Assembly (NCBI RefSeq): GCF_007751035.1
Contig: NZ_CP036433.1
Coordinates: 7,297,001-7,361,000 of the forward strand
Reading direction: 5' to 3'
Length of the DNA: 64,000 nucleotides
DNA from: Lignipirellula cremea
Lineage (GTDB): Bacteria; Planctomycetota; Planctomycetia; Pirellulales; Pirellulaceae
The position numbers and the translations under genes are program-made. Shown here in pieces: positions 1-9,206 of this stretch; the stretch's first letter is position 1, and each line of letters opens with the position of its first letter. The notes under the pieces are model-generated. The model was given only the letters and a program-made list of their open reading frames with translations. It did no database searches and was not told the DNA's origin.

Positions 1-309
1 TTTTTTGGAGCGGGCCGGCGGCATCCGTTCGTCGGGGTCGGTAGTGACGATGCGGGCGATCAGTTCGCTGGCTTCCGGCTTGCCGGCCCAGATCGCGCTG
101 CTGACGGCCGATTCGCGCTGGTCCAGCCGTAGTTCGGCCGCCCTTTTGTTCTCATCGGGCCCATGACAGGCGAAGCAGTTCTGCGACAGGATCGGCTTCA
201 CCTCGCGCGAGAAGCTCACGGCCGGCTCGTCGGCCCGGGCGTCGATCGCCGGCGACAACAGCAGCATCCACGCCAGCGCGCAGCCGACAAAACTGCGAAA
301 TACACACAT
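1..309 (-). CDS. PSCyt1-type planctomycete cytochrome c, N-terminal part (runs off window)
   Basis: The reading frame starts at an ATG (309-307) and stays open to the window edge, giving 103 residues. An N-terminal hydrophobic segment (about residues 6-20, ending ARADE) looks like a signal peptide. It is followed by SFSREVKPILSQNCFACHGP with a CxxCH haem motif, then DENKRAAELRLDQRESA and a DERMPP segment near the edge. This order is characteristic of the PSCyt1 domain at the start of planctomycete DUF1549/DUF1553 proteins, which are exported and probably act at the cell surface. An AGGA stretch lies about 10 bases upstream of the start. The C-terminal domains are outside the window, so the full architecture is inferred from the family. 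Confidence 0.8.
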   Translation of the reverse strand, partial: MCVFRSFVGCALAWMLLLSPAIDARADEPAVSFSREVKPILSQNCFACHGPDENKRAAELRLDQRESAVSSAIWAGKPEASELIARIVTTDPDERMPPARSKK

Positions 310-552
310 TGGGAAACCATCCTCGAAACGGGTCAGCAAGTCGATCCGGCCAGAACGGAAGGCGGGACAGAAGAATTCTCGACCGAAAAGGGGGGACATG
401 CATTGTAAAATCAGCCAGACGCAAGAGTCAAGCAAGTGCGGCAAGTCGCTTCGCACGGTTCGCCAGAAAACGCCGCGGGAAGCGAGGCGAAAAAAGGAAG
501 GTCTCGCAGCGGCTCTTCGACTTCTTCTTTTCCTGCGTCCTTACTGGCAGAC

Positions 553-1242
553 CTACATCAGTTCACTCCAGCCGCGCAGACCGATTGGCTCTCGGCTGTT
601 GAAGGGTTCGCCGTAGGCGACGCCGATTGTTTTCCCCCACCAGGCGGCCTCGTCGCGGAGGCGATCCACAAAGCTCGGCGGCCCCGGATCGCGACCCGTG
701 ATAAACTGGCTTTCATAACAGCGGATGGCGGCCAGCTTCTGCTCCCAGTATTCGCTGATATCGAGAATAAAAGCGGGCTGCGGCGCCATTTTCAAATGCA
801 CGCAGTAATAGTTGTAGATTCGCTCCGGATGATGCGGCTGTCCTTGCATGTCGGTCTTGCTTAGCTTGGCCCAGAACCGGGCCGCCTCGACCAGCTCCGT
901 CGCGGCCGTATGGTCGGGATGGGCGTCGACCCAGTACGGAGCGAACAGCCATCGCGGCCGTGTCAGGCGGATCACTTCGGCCAGCTTCCGCCGGGCTTCC
1001 AGCGTCGGCTCCAGGCTGCGATTCGGCAGCCCCAGGTTCTCCCGCCACATCAGACCGAGCGCCTGGGTCGCCGCCGCCGTTTCAGCCTGCCGCAGCTCCA
1101 CGCTGCCATGCGGAGTCGGCTCCCCGCTGGTCAAATCCAGCACGCCGACCCGCAGGCCCTCCGCCTGCATGCGGCAGATCGAACCGCCCATCCCCAGTTC
1201 CGCATCGTCAGGATGCGGCGCAACAATCAAAACATCCAGCAT
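553..1242 (-). CDS. bshB1: PIG-L/LmbE family deacetylase, BshB1-like
   Basis: A 229-residue protein with the family zinc-binding signatures: an HPDDAE block at residues 10-15 and an AHPDH block ending at His111. Length and the start LDVLIVAPHPDDAELGMGG fit BshB1, the bacillithiol-pathway N-acetylglucosaminyl-malate deacetylase. Related enzymes act on other GlcNAc conjugates, so the exact substrate is inferred from similarity. It is cytoplasmic, with no signal peptide. It lies 58 bases downstream of the Tat cupin gene on the same strand; nothing in that neighbour points to thiol biosynthesis. Confidence 0.85.
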   Translation of the reverse strand: MLDVLIVAPHPDDAELGMGGSICRMQAEGLRVGVLDLTSGEPTPHGSVELRQAETAAATQALGLMWRENLGLPNRSLEPTLEARRKLAEVIRLTRPRWLFAPYWVDAHPDHTAATELVEAARFWAKLSKTDMQGQPHHPERIYNYYCVHLKMAPQPAFILDISEYWEQKLAAIRCYESQFITGRDPGPPSFVDRLRDEAAWWGKTIGVAYGEPFNSREPIGLRGWSELM

Positions 1243-1300
1243 GGGCCATCGTTCTCTGATCGGGTGGTGAACCCCTCTTTCTGCCGACTTTCCGCAACCC

Positions 1301-2056
1301 TTACCCGTAGAGCTTCGTCGCTTCGTCGTGGTTGATGCGGCGGGCCCGGATCAGGCCGTCGTCGAGCTTCTCGCCGTTGGGATCCAGATAGATGCGGCCG
1401 GTCGGAACGCCTTTGCCGGGGGTGATGTTCATCGCGTGCAGGTTAAAAATAAACGCCCCTTCGGATTCGGCCTTGAACCAGTGGACGTTATCTTTTTCAT
1501 CCGTCACGGTGGAGTATTCGGCGGGACCAAACTCACGGTCGATCGTCGGCCGGATCACCACATGCTTCGCTTCGTCGGCCAGGCGATCATAATGCTTGCC
1601 GCGGAATTTCCCCTGCAGAATAATGAACGCCGTGGCCATGTTGTTATGGCCATGCGGCACGACCGAGCAGCCCTTCTTCATGGCGAACACCTGCTTGCCA
1701 TAGGCCAGTTTTTGCGGGGCGCCTTCGATCTGGGTAAACGAGAACCGCAGGCTCCGGGCGCCGGCGTCGGGCAGCGTCACATTTTTGGTCAGCTTGTCAA
1801 AGTCGATCGACTTCAGCAGCGCCGGCAGGTCGACTTTGGCCAGCAGTTCCTCCAGCTTGGACCGCCAGTCGGCCTGGGAAATTTGCTGCTCTTTCAGATC
1901 CCAGCCCAGCTGGTTCACGTCGGCGAACCAGCGGGAAACATCAGGCGCCGTGTCGGCTCCGAAGGCGTCCCGTTCGTACAGGGTTTCCAGCAACGAGAAT
2001 GTCAGCAGCGACCCCAGCGTCCCCTGCGTGAACGATCGACGTGAGAGCATGTCCAT
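1301..2056 (-). CDS. Tat-exported cupin-like protein
   Basis: 251 residues. The N-terminus has twin arginines (LSRRSF, residues 4-9) followed by a hydrophobic stretch, as in a Tat signal. The second half contains a cupin-like block with VVPHGHNNMATAFIILQG, where two histidines could bind metal, followed by GKHYDR. The context suggests an exported, metal-binding beta-barrel protein. No specific reaction can be assigned. A second ATG lies two codons downstream (2050), so the start is uncertain by six bases. Same strand as the dehydrogenase gene upstream, 77 bases away; co-transcription is possible. Confidence 0.65.
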   Translation of the reverse strand: MDMLSRRSFTQGTLGSLLTFSLLETLYERDAFGADTAPDVSRWFADVNQLGWDLKEQQISQADWRSKLEELLAKVDLPALLKSIDFDKLTKNVTLPDAGARSLRFSFTQIEGAPQKLAYGKQVFAMKKGCSVVPHGHNNMATAFIILQGKFRGKHYDRLADEAKHVVIRPTIDREFGPAEYSTVTDEKDNVHWFKAESEGAFIFNLHAMNITPGKGVPTGRIYLDPNGEKLDDGLIRARRINHDEATKLYG

Positions 2057-2133
2057 GGCGAAACCCTGCAGTAAGAAGGAACAGGAACGTAACCCGGCCG
2101 CCCGCGATCAGTTCGCCAGCTGGCCGCTTCTTT

Positions 2134-3117
2134 TTACCATTTCCAGCCGTCGGCTATCTGGCGATTTACCATGCAATTCAGCGGCGGCTTGTTCTGGTAC
2201 AGATCGACAATGCACTGCGCGGCGAGGCTGCTGCCGGCGACTTCCGACGCCAGATCGAGCCCGCCCATGTGCGTGCAGAGCAGAACGTTTGGGAAAGTGA
2301 GCAGTTCGCTGTCGAGCGGCAGCGGCTCTTTCTTGAACACATCGAGCGCGGCGCCCCACAGCTTGCCGTTGCGAAGGGCGTCGCACAGGGCGTCTTCGTC
2401 GACCAGATCGCCGCGGGACGTATTCACCAGGATCGCTCCCTGCTTGATCTGTCCCAGCGTGGTCGCATTGATCAGGTCACGCGTCTCGGGCGTGGAGGCC
2501 GCATGCAGGCTGACCACATCGGAGCTGGCCAGCAGGTCTTCCAGCGAGAGCATCTCGATCCCTTGCGTGGCGGCGAAAGCCGGATCGGCAAACGGGTCGA
2601 ACGCGATGACTTTCATCTGGAAGCCGAGCGCCCGTTCGGCCACGGCGCGGCCGATCCGGCCCAGGCCGATAATGCCAAACGTCTTGCCGGCCAGTCGCGG
2701 CAGACCGAGCCGCGGCCAGACTCCTTCGCGCACTTCGCGGTCCCGCTTGACGATATCACGGGTCAGGGCCAGCAGCATCGCCATGGTGTGTTCGGCGACG
2801 GAGTCTTCGAGCACGCCGGGCGTGATCGTGACCGCGATACCCAGTTCTGTAGCCTGGCGGATATCGACCGAATCATAGCCGACGCCCATCCGGGCGATCG
2901 CCCGGAGCGTGGAACTGGCCAGCGTCTCTCCGCGTAACGGTTCCGTGCTGGCCAGCACGGCGTCGACCGTCTGCACCAGCGGGCCGATGACTTCCGCCTT
3001 CTGCGTATCCGCGCCCTCGGGCGGATAGACCACTTCAAAGCCGCCCTGCTCCAGGATCTCCGAATAGGCGCCCGGCTTGCGTAACAACATGGTGGGCGTC
3101 ACTAGAACGCGTGGCAT
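2134..3117 (-). CDS. D-isomer-specific 2-hydroxyacid dehydrogenase (phosphoglycerate dehydrogenase-like)
   Basis: 327 residues from the ATG at 3117. A longer open frame (to 3216) adds 33 residues unlike the family, and an AAGGA stretch precedes 3117. The Rossmann motif GLGRIG is at residues 151-156. Downstream are the NTSRGDLVDE block with the catalytic arginine and a CTHMGG block with the catalytic histidine. These enzymes oxidise D-2-hydroxyacids or reduce 2-ketoacids with NAD(P). SerA-type phosphoglycerate dehydrogenase is possible, but the ACT-type regulatory domain is absent and the neighbours give no clue, so the substrate is open. Confidence 0.85.
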   Translation of the reverse strand: MPRVLVTPTMLLRKPGAYSEILEQGGFEVVYPPEGADTQKAEVIGPLVQTVDAVLASTEPLRGETLASSTLRAIARMGVGYDSVDIRQATELGIAVTITPGVLEDSVAEHTMAMLLALTRDIVKRDREVREGVWPRLGLPRLAGKTFGIIGLGRIGRAVAERALGFQMKVIAFDPFADPAFAATQGIEMLSLEDLLASSDVVSLHAASTPETRDLINATTLGQIKQGAILVNTSRGDLVDEDALCDALRNGKLWGAALDVFKKEPLPLDSELLTFPNVLLCTHMGGLDLASEVAGSSLAAQCIVDLYQNKPPLNCMVNRQIADGWKW

Positions 3118-3300
3118 CGGCGAAAATCCTTGCTCAGGGAACCAATCGAAAAAAACAGACGCGACGGCGCTGGCGGGGGCGCCCTCACAGGATGCGCCGG
3201 CGACCACGACACTCACGTGCGCACATAATCGTCGATTTTGTCCAGCGACTCAAGCGCCGGACCGCCGAGACGGAAAGAAAAAACGGCACAGGCTGCCGCC

Positions 3301-4248
3301 TTAACCTTCAGGCGAAGCGTCGGCCAGAATGCGACAGCGGGGCAACGTCCGTCGCAAACGCATGATGCCAGCCGACGTCGCCTGGGAGCCGCGCAGGTCA
3401 AGGCTGCGCAGGTAGATCAACTGCCCGAGCGACTCCAGGCCGGCGTCGGTCACGGGGCAATCCGACAGGTCCAGCAGATTCGACAACGGCTGCATCTGGC
3501 CGATCTCCGTCAGCGCCGGATCGCCGATCGTATTGCCGGCCAGCCGCACGGATCGCAGCGTGTTCATCCGCCGCACCTGCTCGCCGCTGGCGTCGGTCAG
3601 CTGACAACGGTTCAGCGACAGGAACTCCAACCGGAGAAGCGACAGCGACTGCGGCCCGGCGTCGCCCAGGGGCGTGTCGTCCAGCCACAGGAAACGGAGC
3701 GAGCGGATTTCTGCCAGCGACTCGCCGGCAGCCGGCGTGATTGGGCAGCCGGAAAGATCCAGCCGTTCCAGCTTCGCCGCATGGGCCAGGCCGGCGACGC
3801 CTTTATCGGTGACGGCCGTCCCTTTCAGGAACAGCGTCGTCAGTTCCGGCAGGCGGGCCAGAAACGGCACGGCCCGGTCGTCCGCATTGGTCAGACTCAA
3901 GTCAACACTCTCCAGCGAACGCAACAGGGCCAGCGGAGCAAGACGGCTGGAGTTAATCTCGCCCGGCTGGAACGTGATCTTGGAGGCGTCGGTGAAGAAC
4001 TCCTCCCCCAGCAGCGACTGCAGCCACCGCGGCGCGTTGCTTTGCGTACGTTCCCCAACCTCGCCGCCCAGCAGAGCCAGCTCCCGCAGCGCGGACCGTT
4101 CCTGCCGCACCTGCAGATACCCCAGCCCCAGCCAGGCGCCGGCCGCCAGCAAGAGGACGAGCAGCACGATCTTTCGCCAGGTCAATCGAGCCGCCCCGTG
4201 CGCGACGTTCGTCGGCGGGGTTGAAGCAACAGGTTCTTCCACGATCAT
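3301..4248 (-). CDS. membrane-anchored leucine-rich repeat protein
   Basis: 315 residues. A short cytoplasmic N-terminus is followed by one membrane helix (about residues 25-45, KIVLLVLLLAAGAWLGLGYL), then a run of leucine-rich repeats of about 24 residues (for example LTTLFLKGTAVTDKGVAGL, LERLDLSGCPITPAAGESL). The repeats resemble the RNI-like leucine-rich repeats common in planctomycetes, which are usually protein-binding. No catalytic domain is present. It is probably an extracytoplasmic binding or scaffold protein; the ligand is unknown. Confidence 0.75.
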   Translation of the reverse strand: MIVEEPVASTPPTNVAHGAARLTWRKIVLLVLLLAAGAWLGLGYLQVRQERSALRELALLGGEVGERTQSNAPRWLQSLLGEEFFTDASKITFQPGEINSSRLAPLALLRSLESVDLSLTNADDRAVPFLARLPELTTLFLKGTAVTDKGVAGLAHAAKLERLDLSGCPITPAAGESLAEIRSLRFLWLDDTPLGDAGPQSLSLLRLEFLSLNRCQLTDASGEQVRRMNTLRSVRLAGNTIGDPALTEIGQMQPLSNLLDLSDCPVTDAGLESLGQLIYLRSLDLRGSQATSAGIMRLRRTLPRCRILADASPEG

Positions 4249-4311
4249 CGTCCTGGGGAACGGGAAACGCTTAACTTGGGTAACGGGATTTCGTCCCCGA
4301 TCCTTGCCGTC

Positions 4312-5754
4312 TTAAACCCAGATATCCGACGTGCTGTCGCCGCCGGGGAAGCGGATCTCATGGGCGCGGGCCGGGCCGCCGGGTTCGGCGCCGAAGTCGA
4401 CGTAGAACTCTTCATTCAGCGATAGTCCGCCCTGCTTTGTATCGCAGTCCAGCTGCAGCAGGTACGAACCCTCCTCGCCGATCGCCGGATAGAACTGGTT
4501 GTCCCATACGCTATACAGCGAGTTCGTCACGTAAAGGCGTTTGCCGTCCAGGCTTAACTGCAGCATTTGCGGGCCGCCGTTGAGCTGCTTGTCGCGGATC
4601 TTGCCGCCCTTTTTCAGCAGGCCGCCCAGCCAGACCTGGCCAGTCAGTTTGGGATGGGCCGGATCGCTCACATCGTACTGGCGGATATCGCCGTGCAGCC
4701 AGTTGGAGAAATACAGAAAGCGATCGTCGAGCGAAAGCACCAGATCGGTGATCAGGCCAGGCACGGGAAACGGCCAGCCTTCCAGCTCGACCGGCTCCAC
4801 CTGCAGGATTTTGTCGGCCTGCCACTGGTCGCCCGGCTTATGGTAATGCCACATGGAGCTGCTCAAGGCGGCGCCGACAAAGCCATGCGCGCTGTCGGGG
4901 TTGTGGTGGAAGCGGACTTCCAGCGGGATCATTCCCTGGTCGCCCAGGTCGATGCTCTGCGAAATGACATGCTTCTCCCAGTCCCAGAAATGCAGGGAAT
5001 GGCCGTACTTGCCGGCTTTGACATCGTCCAGCTGGAACCCCCGGCGGACCGTATTGGGGGCCGCCCATTCGCTGCTGATCATCACATTGTGGCGAGGCTG
5101 GTACCAGAAATCGTAGTTGAAGTTCATGCCGGTCTGGTTCTGCGACCAGCGTCCGGCGATGCGGAATTCACTGTCGAGCAGCAGGAAGCCGCCCGGCGCT
5201 TCCCCTTGGGCGTCGCCCAGCATGGAGATCATGATCAGGCCATCGGCCAGGCAGTGGACCGTGTGCGGCGTGGACAGGTTCGTCTTCCGGGCGATCTCGT
5301 CCCCTTCGATCACCTTATGCAACTTCAGCCGGCGGGGATCGGCGCTATCAAGAATATGGATGCGGCCGGACGCCAGACCGGGAACGACCAGGAACCGGCG
5401 GGACGCGCCGTCCTCGCCGTGGCAGCTGCTGCAGGCGTTCCAGCCAAAGTGATGCAGTTCGTCGCCCACGTTCGGCATCGGCAGGCGATCGACGACCTGG
5501 CTGTAGGTCGCCGACAGCGGATCGACATCGACGGTCGCCATGTAGTCCGGTTTCTTCCGTTTGGTGCCCGTATAAATGGCCGGCATGTACGCGGTCGTTT
5601 CCGGCGGGGCCAGCATGGCGGCGGCCGGCGTGGCGTAGGTGCGATCGCAACAGGCGGCCGTTTCGGCGGCCCGGCCGCGGGAGTTGACGCCGGAGTTTGC
5701 CAGGGTGAACGCGGCGCCTGCGGCGGTCGTTTTCAAAAAATCGCGTCGTTGCAT
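4312..5754 (-). CDS. selenium-binding protein family (SELENBP1/methanethiol oxidase-like)
   Basis: 480 residues from the ATG at 5754, preceded by a strong GAGGAG ribosome-binding site; the open frame continues upstream to 6012 without support. The N-terminus MQRRDFLKTTAAGAAF is a Tat-like signal. The rest matches the SBP56 beta-propeller family: a WNACSSCHGE block, LVVPGLASGRIHILD, an STPHTVHC segment, NYDFWYQPRHNVMISSEW and a C-terminal half with LVLSLDDRFLYFSNWLHGDI. SELENBP1 oxidises methanethiol to H2O2, formaldehyde and H2S. The same activity here is inferred from family membership. The Tat signal suggests periplasmic location. Confidence 0.85.
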   Translation of the reverse strand: MQRRDFLKTTAAGAAFTLANSGVNSRGRAAETAACCDRTYATPAAAMLAPPETTAYMPAIYTGTKRKKPDYMATVDVDPLSATYSQVVDRLPMPNVGDELHHFGWNACSSCHGEDGASRRFLVVPGLASGRIHILDSADPRRLKLHKVIEGDEIARKTNLSTPHTVHCLADGLIMISMLGDAQGEAPGGFLLLDSEFRIAGRWSQNQTGMNFNYDFWYQPRHNVMISSEWAAPNTVRRGFQLDDVKAGKYGHSLHFWDWEKHVISQSIDLGDQGMIPLEVRFHHNPDSAHGFVGAALSSSMWHYHKPGDQWQADKILQVEPVELEGWPFPVPGLITDLVLSLDDRFLYFSNWLHGDIRQYDVSDPAHPKLTGQVWLGGLLKKGGKIRDKQLNGGPQMLQLSLDGKRLYVTNSLYSVWDNQFYPAIGEEGSYLLQLDCDTKQGGLSLNEEFYVDFGAEPGGPARAHEIRFPGGDSTSDIWV

Positions 5755-6050
5755 CGGGGGAATCTCCTCAGCGAAAGAAACAGGCGCGCAAAGCGGCTCA
5801 ATCCTTCTATTATCCCCTATCCGCCGACCGTTTTGCACCTTGCGGACGGAATATTCGGCCGCTTTCCCGGGGGGGCAGGGGGGCGAAAGTACGACGTTCT
5901 CTGGGTCCGCACCCGCTGCGGGCCGGAAGTTGGTCTTGACCGGACGGCCCGGGCCACAGTACGGAAAACAACAGGAAGCGGGCCGAATGTCGACCAGTTC
6001 TCCTTTCCGCACTCGGCAGCAACCGGAAAATTGGTAAGATTGAGAGTTCG

Positions 6051-6239
6051 ATGACGCTCTGGAACGGTTGGGATATCGCCCTGCTGGCCGGCGCTGGCTA
6101 TTTTGCCGTGCTGATGCTGGTCCGTTTAATGCGCACCCGCCGGGAGCGGTTGCTGGGGCGACTCCGCGGCGAGATCGAACTGGAAAAAGTCCGCGTCCAT
6201 AAGCTCAAGAAGAAACAAGCTGCTCGAGCGAAAAAATGA
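6051..6239 (+). CDS. small single-helix membrane protein upstream of miaB
   Basis: 62 residues: one N-terminal membrane helix (about residues 8-26) followed by a highly basic, helix-prone tail (RTRRERLLGRLRGEIELEKVRV). Its stop codon overlaps the miaB start (ATGA at 6236-6239), so the two are probably translationally coupled. I do not recognise the family. Its main support is the overlap and the open frame. It could be a leader reading frame rather than a functional protein. Confidence 0.5.
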   Translation: MTLWNGWDIALLAGAGYFAVLMLVRLMRTRRERLLGRLRGEIELEKVRVHKLKKKQAARAKK

Positions 6240-7681
6240 CCAAACGTCTCTACATTGAAACCGTCGGCTGTCAAATGAACGTGCTCGACAGCGAAATGGT
6301 GGTCGCCAGCCTCCGTCGGGACGGCTACGAACTGACCAGCGATATCGAGCTGGCCGATACGATCCTGTTTAACACCTGCAGCGTGCGCGAGCAGTCGGAA
6401 AATAAAACGTATAGCGCCCTGGGTCGCCTGAAGGACGCCAAAACCAAAAACCCGCACAAAATCATCGGCGTGCTCGGCTGCATGGCCCAGAAAGACCAGC
6501 GCCTGATCTTTGAGCGCGCGCCGTTTGTCGATCTGGTCGTCGGCCCCGGTCAACTGAAGCAGGTCCCCGAGCTGATCGCCCAAAGCCAGGCCGGAGCCGG
6601 ACAGCAGCTGGCCGTCAGCCTGCAACGCACCGGCGGCTCCTCCGATGTGGTCAAACGCAGCCACGAAACGTTCGATCCGCTCCGCGATCCGACCATGCGG
6701 CCCACGCCGTTCCAGGCTTTTCTGCGGATCCAGATCGGCTGCGACAAGTTCTGCACCTATTGTGTGGTCCCCATGACCCGCGGTCCCGAACAAGGCCGCG
6801 AGCCCGCACAACTGATCGAAGAAGCCAAAATCCTGGCCGACCAGGGCTGTCTGGAAATTACCCTGCTGGGGCAGACGGTCAACAGCTATCGTTACCGCCA
6901 CGGCGACGGCCGCTCCACCAACCTGGCCGAACTGCTGCACCAGCTGCACGAGATTGAAGGCATCCGCCGCCTGAAGTTCGTCACCAACTACCCCAAAGAT
7001 ATGACGGCCGAACTGCTGACGGCTGTGCGCGACCTGCCGAAGGTTTCTCCCTACCTGCACGTGCCGGCCCAGAGCGGCTCCAACGAAGTGCTCAAGCGGA
7101 TGAAGCGCGGCTACACGGTCGAAGACTATCGCGAAATGATGGACCGCATTCGCGAGCACCTGCCGCATCCTTCGCTGGCCAGCGACTTCATCGTCGGCTT
7201 CTCCGGCGAAACCGAAGAGGACTTCCAAAAGACGATCGAACTGGTCGAAGAGTGCCGCTTCAAAAACAGCTTCATCTTCAAGTACAGCGAACGGACCGGC
7301 ACCAAGGCCGCCAACCTGCTGCCCGACGACGTCCCTTACCCGGTCAAGCAGCGACGGAATAACGAGCTGCTCGAAGTGCAGAACCGGATCAGCGAAGAAG
7401 AGAACCACCGTTTCCTGGGCGCCACCGTCGAAGTGCTTGTCGAAGGTCCCAGCAAGGCGGCCGTCAAACGGGAAGAATCCGGCGAAACGACCGTCACCGG
7501 CGACTCGCCGCTGCAGCTTACCGGCCGCACCCCTTGCGACCGGATCGTGGTCTTCGAAGGGAACCTTCGCCAGGTCGGCCAGATCATGCCCGTCGCCATC
7601 TACGACGTTTCCGCCTTCACCCTGCACGGCGCCGTCGTCACCGAACACGTCGGCCCGCACTCCCTGGCGCTATTGACGTAA
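6236..7681 (+). CDS. miaB: tRNA-2-methylthio-N6-dimethylallyladenosine synthase MiaB
   Basis: 481 residues with the complete MiaB layout. The N-terminal UPF0004 domain has three cluster cysteines (ETVGCQMN at C12, FNTCSVRE at C48, VLGCMAQ near C82). The radical-SAM domain has CDKFCTYC (C170, C174, C177). A TRAM domain lies at the C-terminus (about residues 415-475). MiaB uses two [4Fe-4S] clusters and S-adenosylmethionine to methylthiolate i6A37 in tRNAs that read UNN codons. Its start overlaps the upstream small membrane protein gene. It converges with the GlcF-like gene, with about 160 bases between. Confidence 0.95.
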   Translation: MTKRLYIETVGCQMNVLDSEMVVASLRRDGYELTSDIELADTILFNTCSVREQSENKTYSALGRLKDAKTKNPHKIIGVLGCMAQKDQRLIFERAPFVDLVVGPGQLKQVPELIAQSQAGAGQQLAVSLQRTGGSSDVVKRSHETFDPLRDPTMRPTPFQAFLRIQIGCDKFCTYCVVPMTRGPEQGREPAQLIEEAKILADQGCLEITLLGQTVNSYRYRHGDGRSTNLAELLHQLHEIEGIRRLKFVTNYPKDMTAELLTAVRDLPKVSPYLHVPAQSGSNEVLKRMKRGYTVEDYREMMDRIREHLPHPSLASDFIVGFSGETEEDFQKTIELVEECRFKNSFIFKYSERTGTKAANLLPDDVPYPVKQRRNNELLEVQNRISEEENHRFLGATVEVLVEGPSKAAVKREESGETTVTGDSPLQLTGRTPCDRIVVFEGNLRQVGQIMPVAIYDVSAFTLHGAVVTEHVGPHSLALLT

Positions 7682-7845
7682 AGCCGCGAAACCTCGCGAC
7701 GCAACGTCGTCCAATTCCGCTGGTGACGGAAGTTTTCGTGGAGCAGGTTTTTGACCAGCTCATCAAAGAGGAAATTGCGGAAAGCAATGGCAGGTTGCAA
7801 AACTGCCCTCAACATTGCCGATCTCAGCCGGATGCCGTCTCGTTG

Positions 7846-9165
7846 TCAGTTCAATGGCTGGCGGCGGTAGCTGAGATCGAGCAGGTCCATCGGGTGCACG
7901 ATGGCCAGCGGCTCGCCCTGGTTGCGGGACTCGCGGGCGATCTGCAGCAGACAACCCGCGTTGGCGGTCACGACCACCCGGGCGCCCGTCTTTTTGATGT
8001 TTTCCCATTTGCGCCGGGCGAGGCGATCGGCCATGTCGGGCTCGGTCAAGTTGTACGTGCCGGCGGCCCCGCAACAGATTTCCGACTCGGGCAGTTCTTT
8101 CAGCTTGAGCCCGGGAATCTGCTTCAGCAGCCGTCGGGGCTGGTCGCGGACCTGCTGGGCATGGGCCAGATGGCACGCATCGTGATAGGTCGCGGTGATA
8201 TTGAGCTCGCCCTGCGGCGGGATCAGGCCCAACTCGTCGAGGAACTCGCTGACGTCGCGAACCTTCCCGGCGAACCGTTCTCGCTCCGCCTGGCGTGCGT
8301 CGGGCCAGTGGTGGCCGTAGTCTTTGAGCATCGATCCACAGCCGGCCACATTCACCAGGACCGCATCGACGTCGTCCAGGTCAAACGCCTGCAGGTTCTG
8401 GTCGGCCAGTTCGCGGGCCGGGTCGCTGGCTCCCGCGTGGTAGTGAATGGCGCCGCAACAAACCTGCGAGTCCGGTACGATCACATCGCAGCCGTTCTCC
8501 TGCAGCACGCGGGCGGTCGCCCAGTGGGTCTGCCGGAACATCACATCGGCCACGCAGCCAGTAAACATGGCCACCCGGGCGCGCGGCTTGCCGATGGCGG
8601 GCAGCACCCGGGGCAGGGGGCCGGGATCTTTTTTGAGCGGCGGCAATAACGACATCAACCGCTGCAGTCGGGACGGGATCAGTCGTCGCAAGGGCGAATT
8701 CAGCACCAGCCGATCCAGCCCCAGTCGCTGGGCAATACGGGCCGGCCAGAGCGACTTGCGCATCCGCTCCGGATAGGGGAACAGGCCAAACAGGATCAGC
8801 CGATGGAACCAGTCCTCGGACTTCCGATCATCGGTCGACTGCTCTTCCATCGCCACGCGGAACGGTTCAATCAACTTGCCGTACTGCACGCCGGAAGGGC
8901 AGGCCGATTCGCAGGCCCGGCAGTCCAGGCACAGCTCTAAATGCCGCTTCACCTGGTGATTCATCTCCAGGCGGCCGTCGGTCACGGCCCGCATCAGGTA
9001 AATGCGGCCGCGGGGGCTGTCGTTCTCGTTGCCGTCTTCCGCATAGGTCGGGCACGAAGCAGTGCACAAACCGCAATGCACGCAGTCAAGGAACAGGCCG
9101 TAATCAATGCCGGCTCCGGGGTTGGTTTTGTCCGCGGCAGGGGGCTGCATGCGATTCGTATCCAT
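7846..9165 (-). CDS. glcF: glycolate oxidase iron-sulfur subunit (GlcF-like)
   Basis: 439 residues from the ATG at 9165; a longer frame to 9252 would overlap the gene upstream. Two ferredoxin-type cluster motifs are present near the N-terminus (CVHCGLCTASCP and CLDCRACESACP). Two CCG repeats follow in the C-terminal half (VCCGAIHYH and ICCGAAGTYNL). This is the GlcF/heterodisulfide-reductase-D arrangement. GlcF passes electrons from glycolate oxidation by GlcD/GlcE to the membrane. No glcD or glcE is adjacent in the window, so the electron partner is unknown and a lactate or generic Fe-S oxidoreductase role is possible. Confidence 0.85.
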   Translation of the reverse strand: MDTNRMQPPAADKTNPGAGIDYGLFLDCVHCGLCTASCPTYAEDGNENDSPRGRIYLMRAVTDGRLEMNHQVKRHLELCLDCRACESACPSGVQYGKLIEPFRVAMEEQSTDDRKSEDWFHRLILFGLFPYPERMRKSLWPARIAQRLGLDRLVLNSPLRRLIPSRLQRLMSLLPPLKKDPGPLPRVLPAIGKPRARVAMFTGCVADVMFRQTHWATARVLQENGCDVIVPDSQVCCGAIHYHAGASDPARELADQNLQAFDLDDVDAVLVNVAGCGSMLKDYGHHWPDARQAERERFAGKVRDVSEFLDELGLIPPQGELNITATYHDACHLAHAQQVRDQPRRLLKQIPGLKLKELPESEICCGAAGTYNLTEPDMADRLARRKWENIKKTGARVVVTANAGCLLQIARESRNQGEPLAIVHPMDLLDLSYRRQPLN

Positions 9166-9206
9166 AGAAAAAAAGGGGAAGACGGCGTCCTGCTGCGGGG
9201 ACGAGC

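Noticed and set aside
4567-6054. Long plus-strand open frame opposite the selenium-binding protein gene
   Set aside because: Antisense frame produced by GC-rich codon use; the minus-strand protein matches a known family and has a strong ribosome-binding site.
7682-7845. Weak GGCAG/CTGCC hairpin between miaB and the GlcF-like gene
   Set aside because: Only a 5-bp stem and no T tract, so not supported as a terminator.
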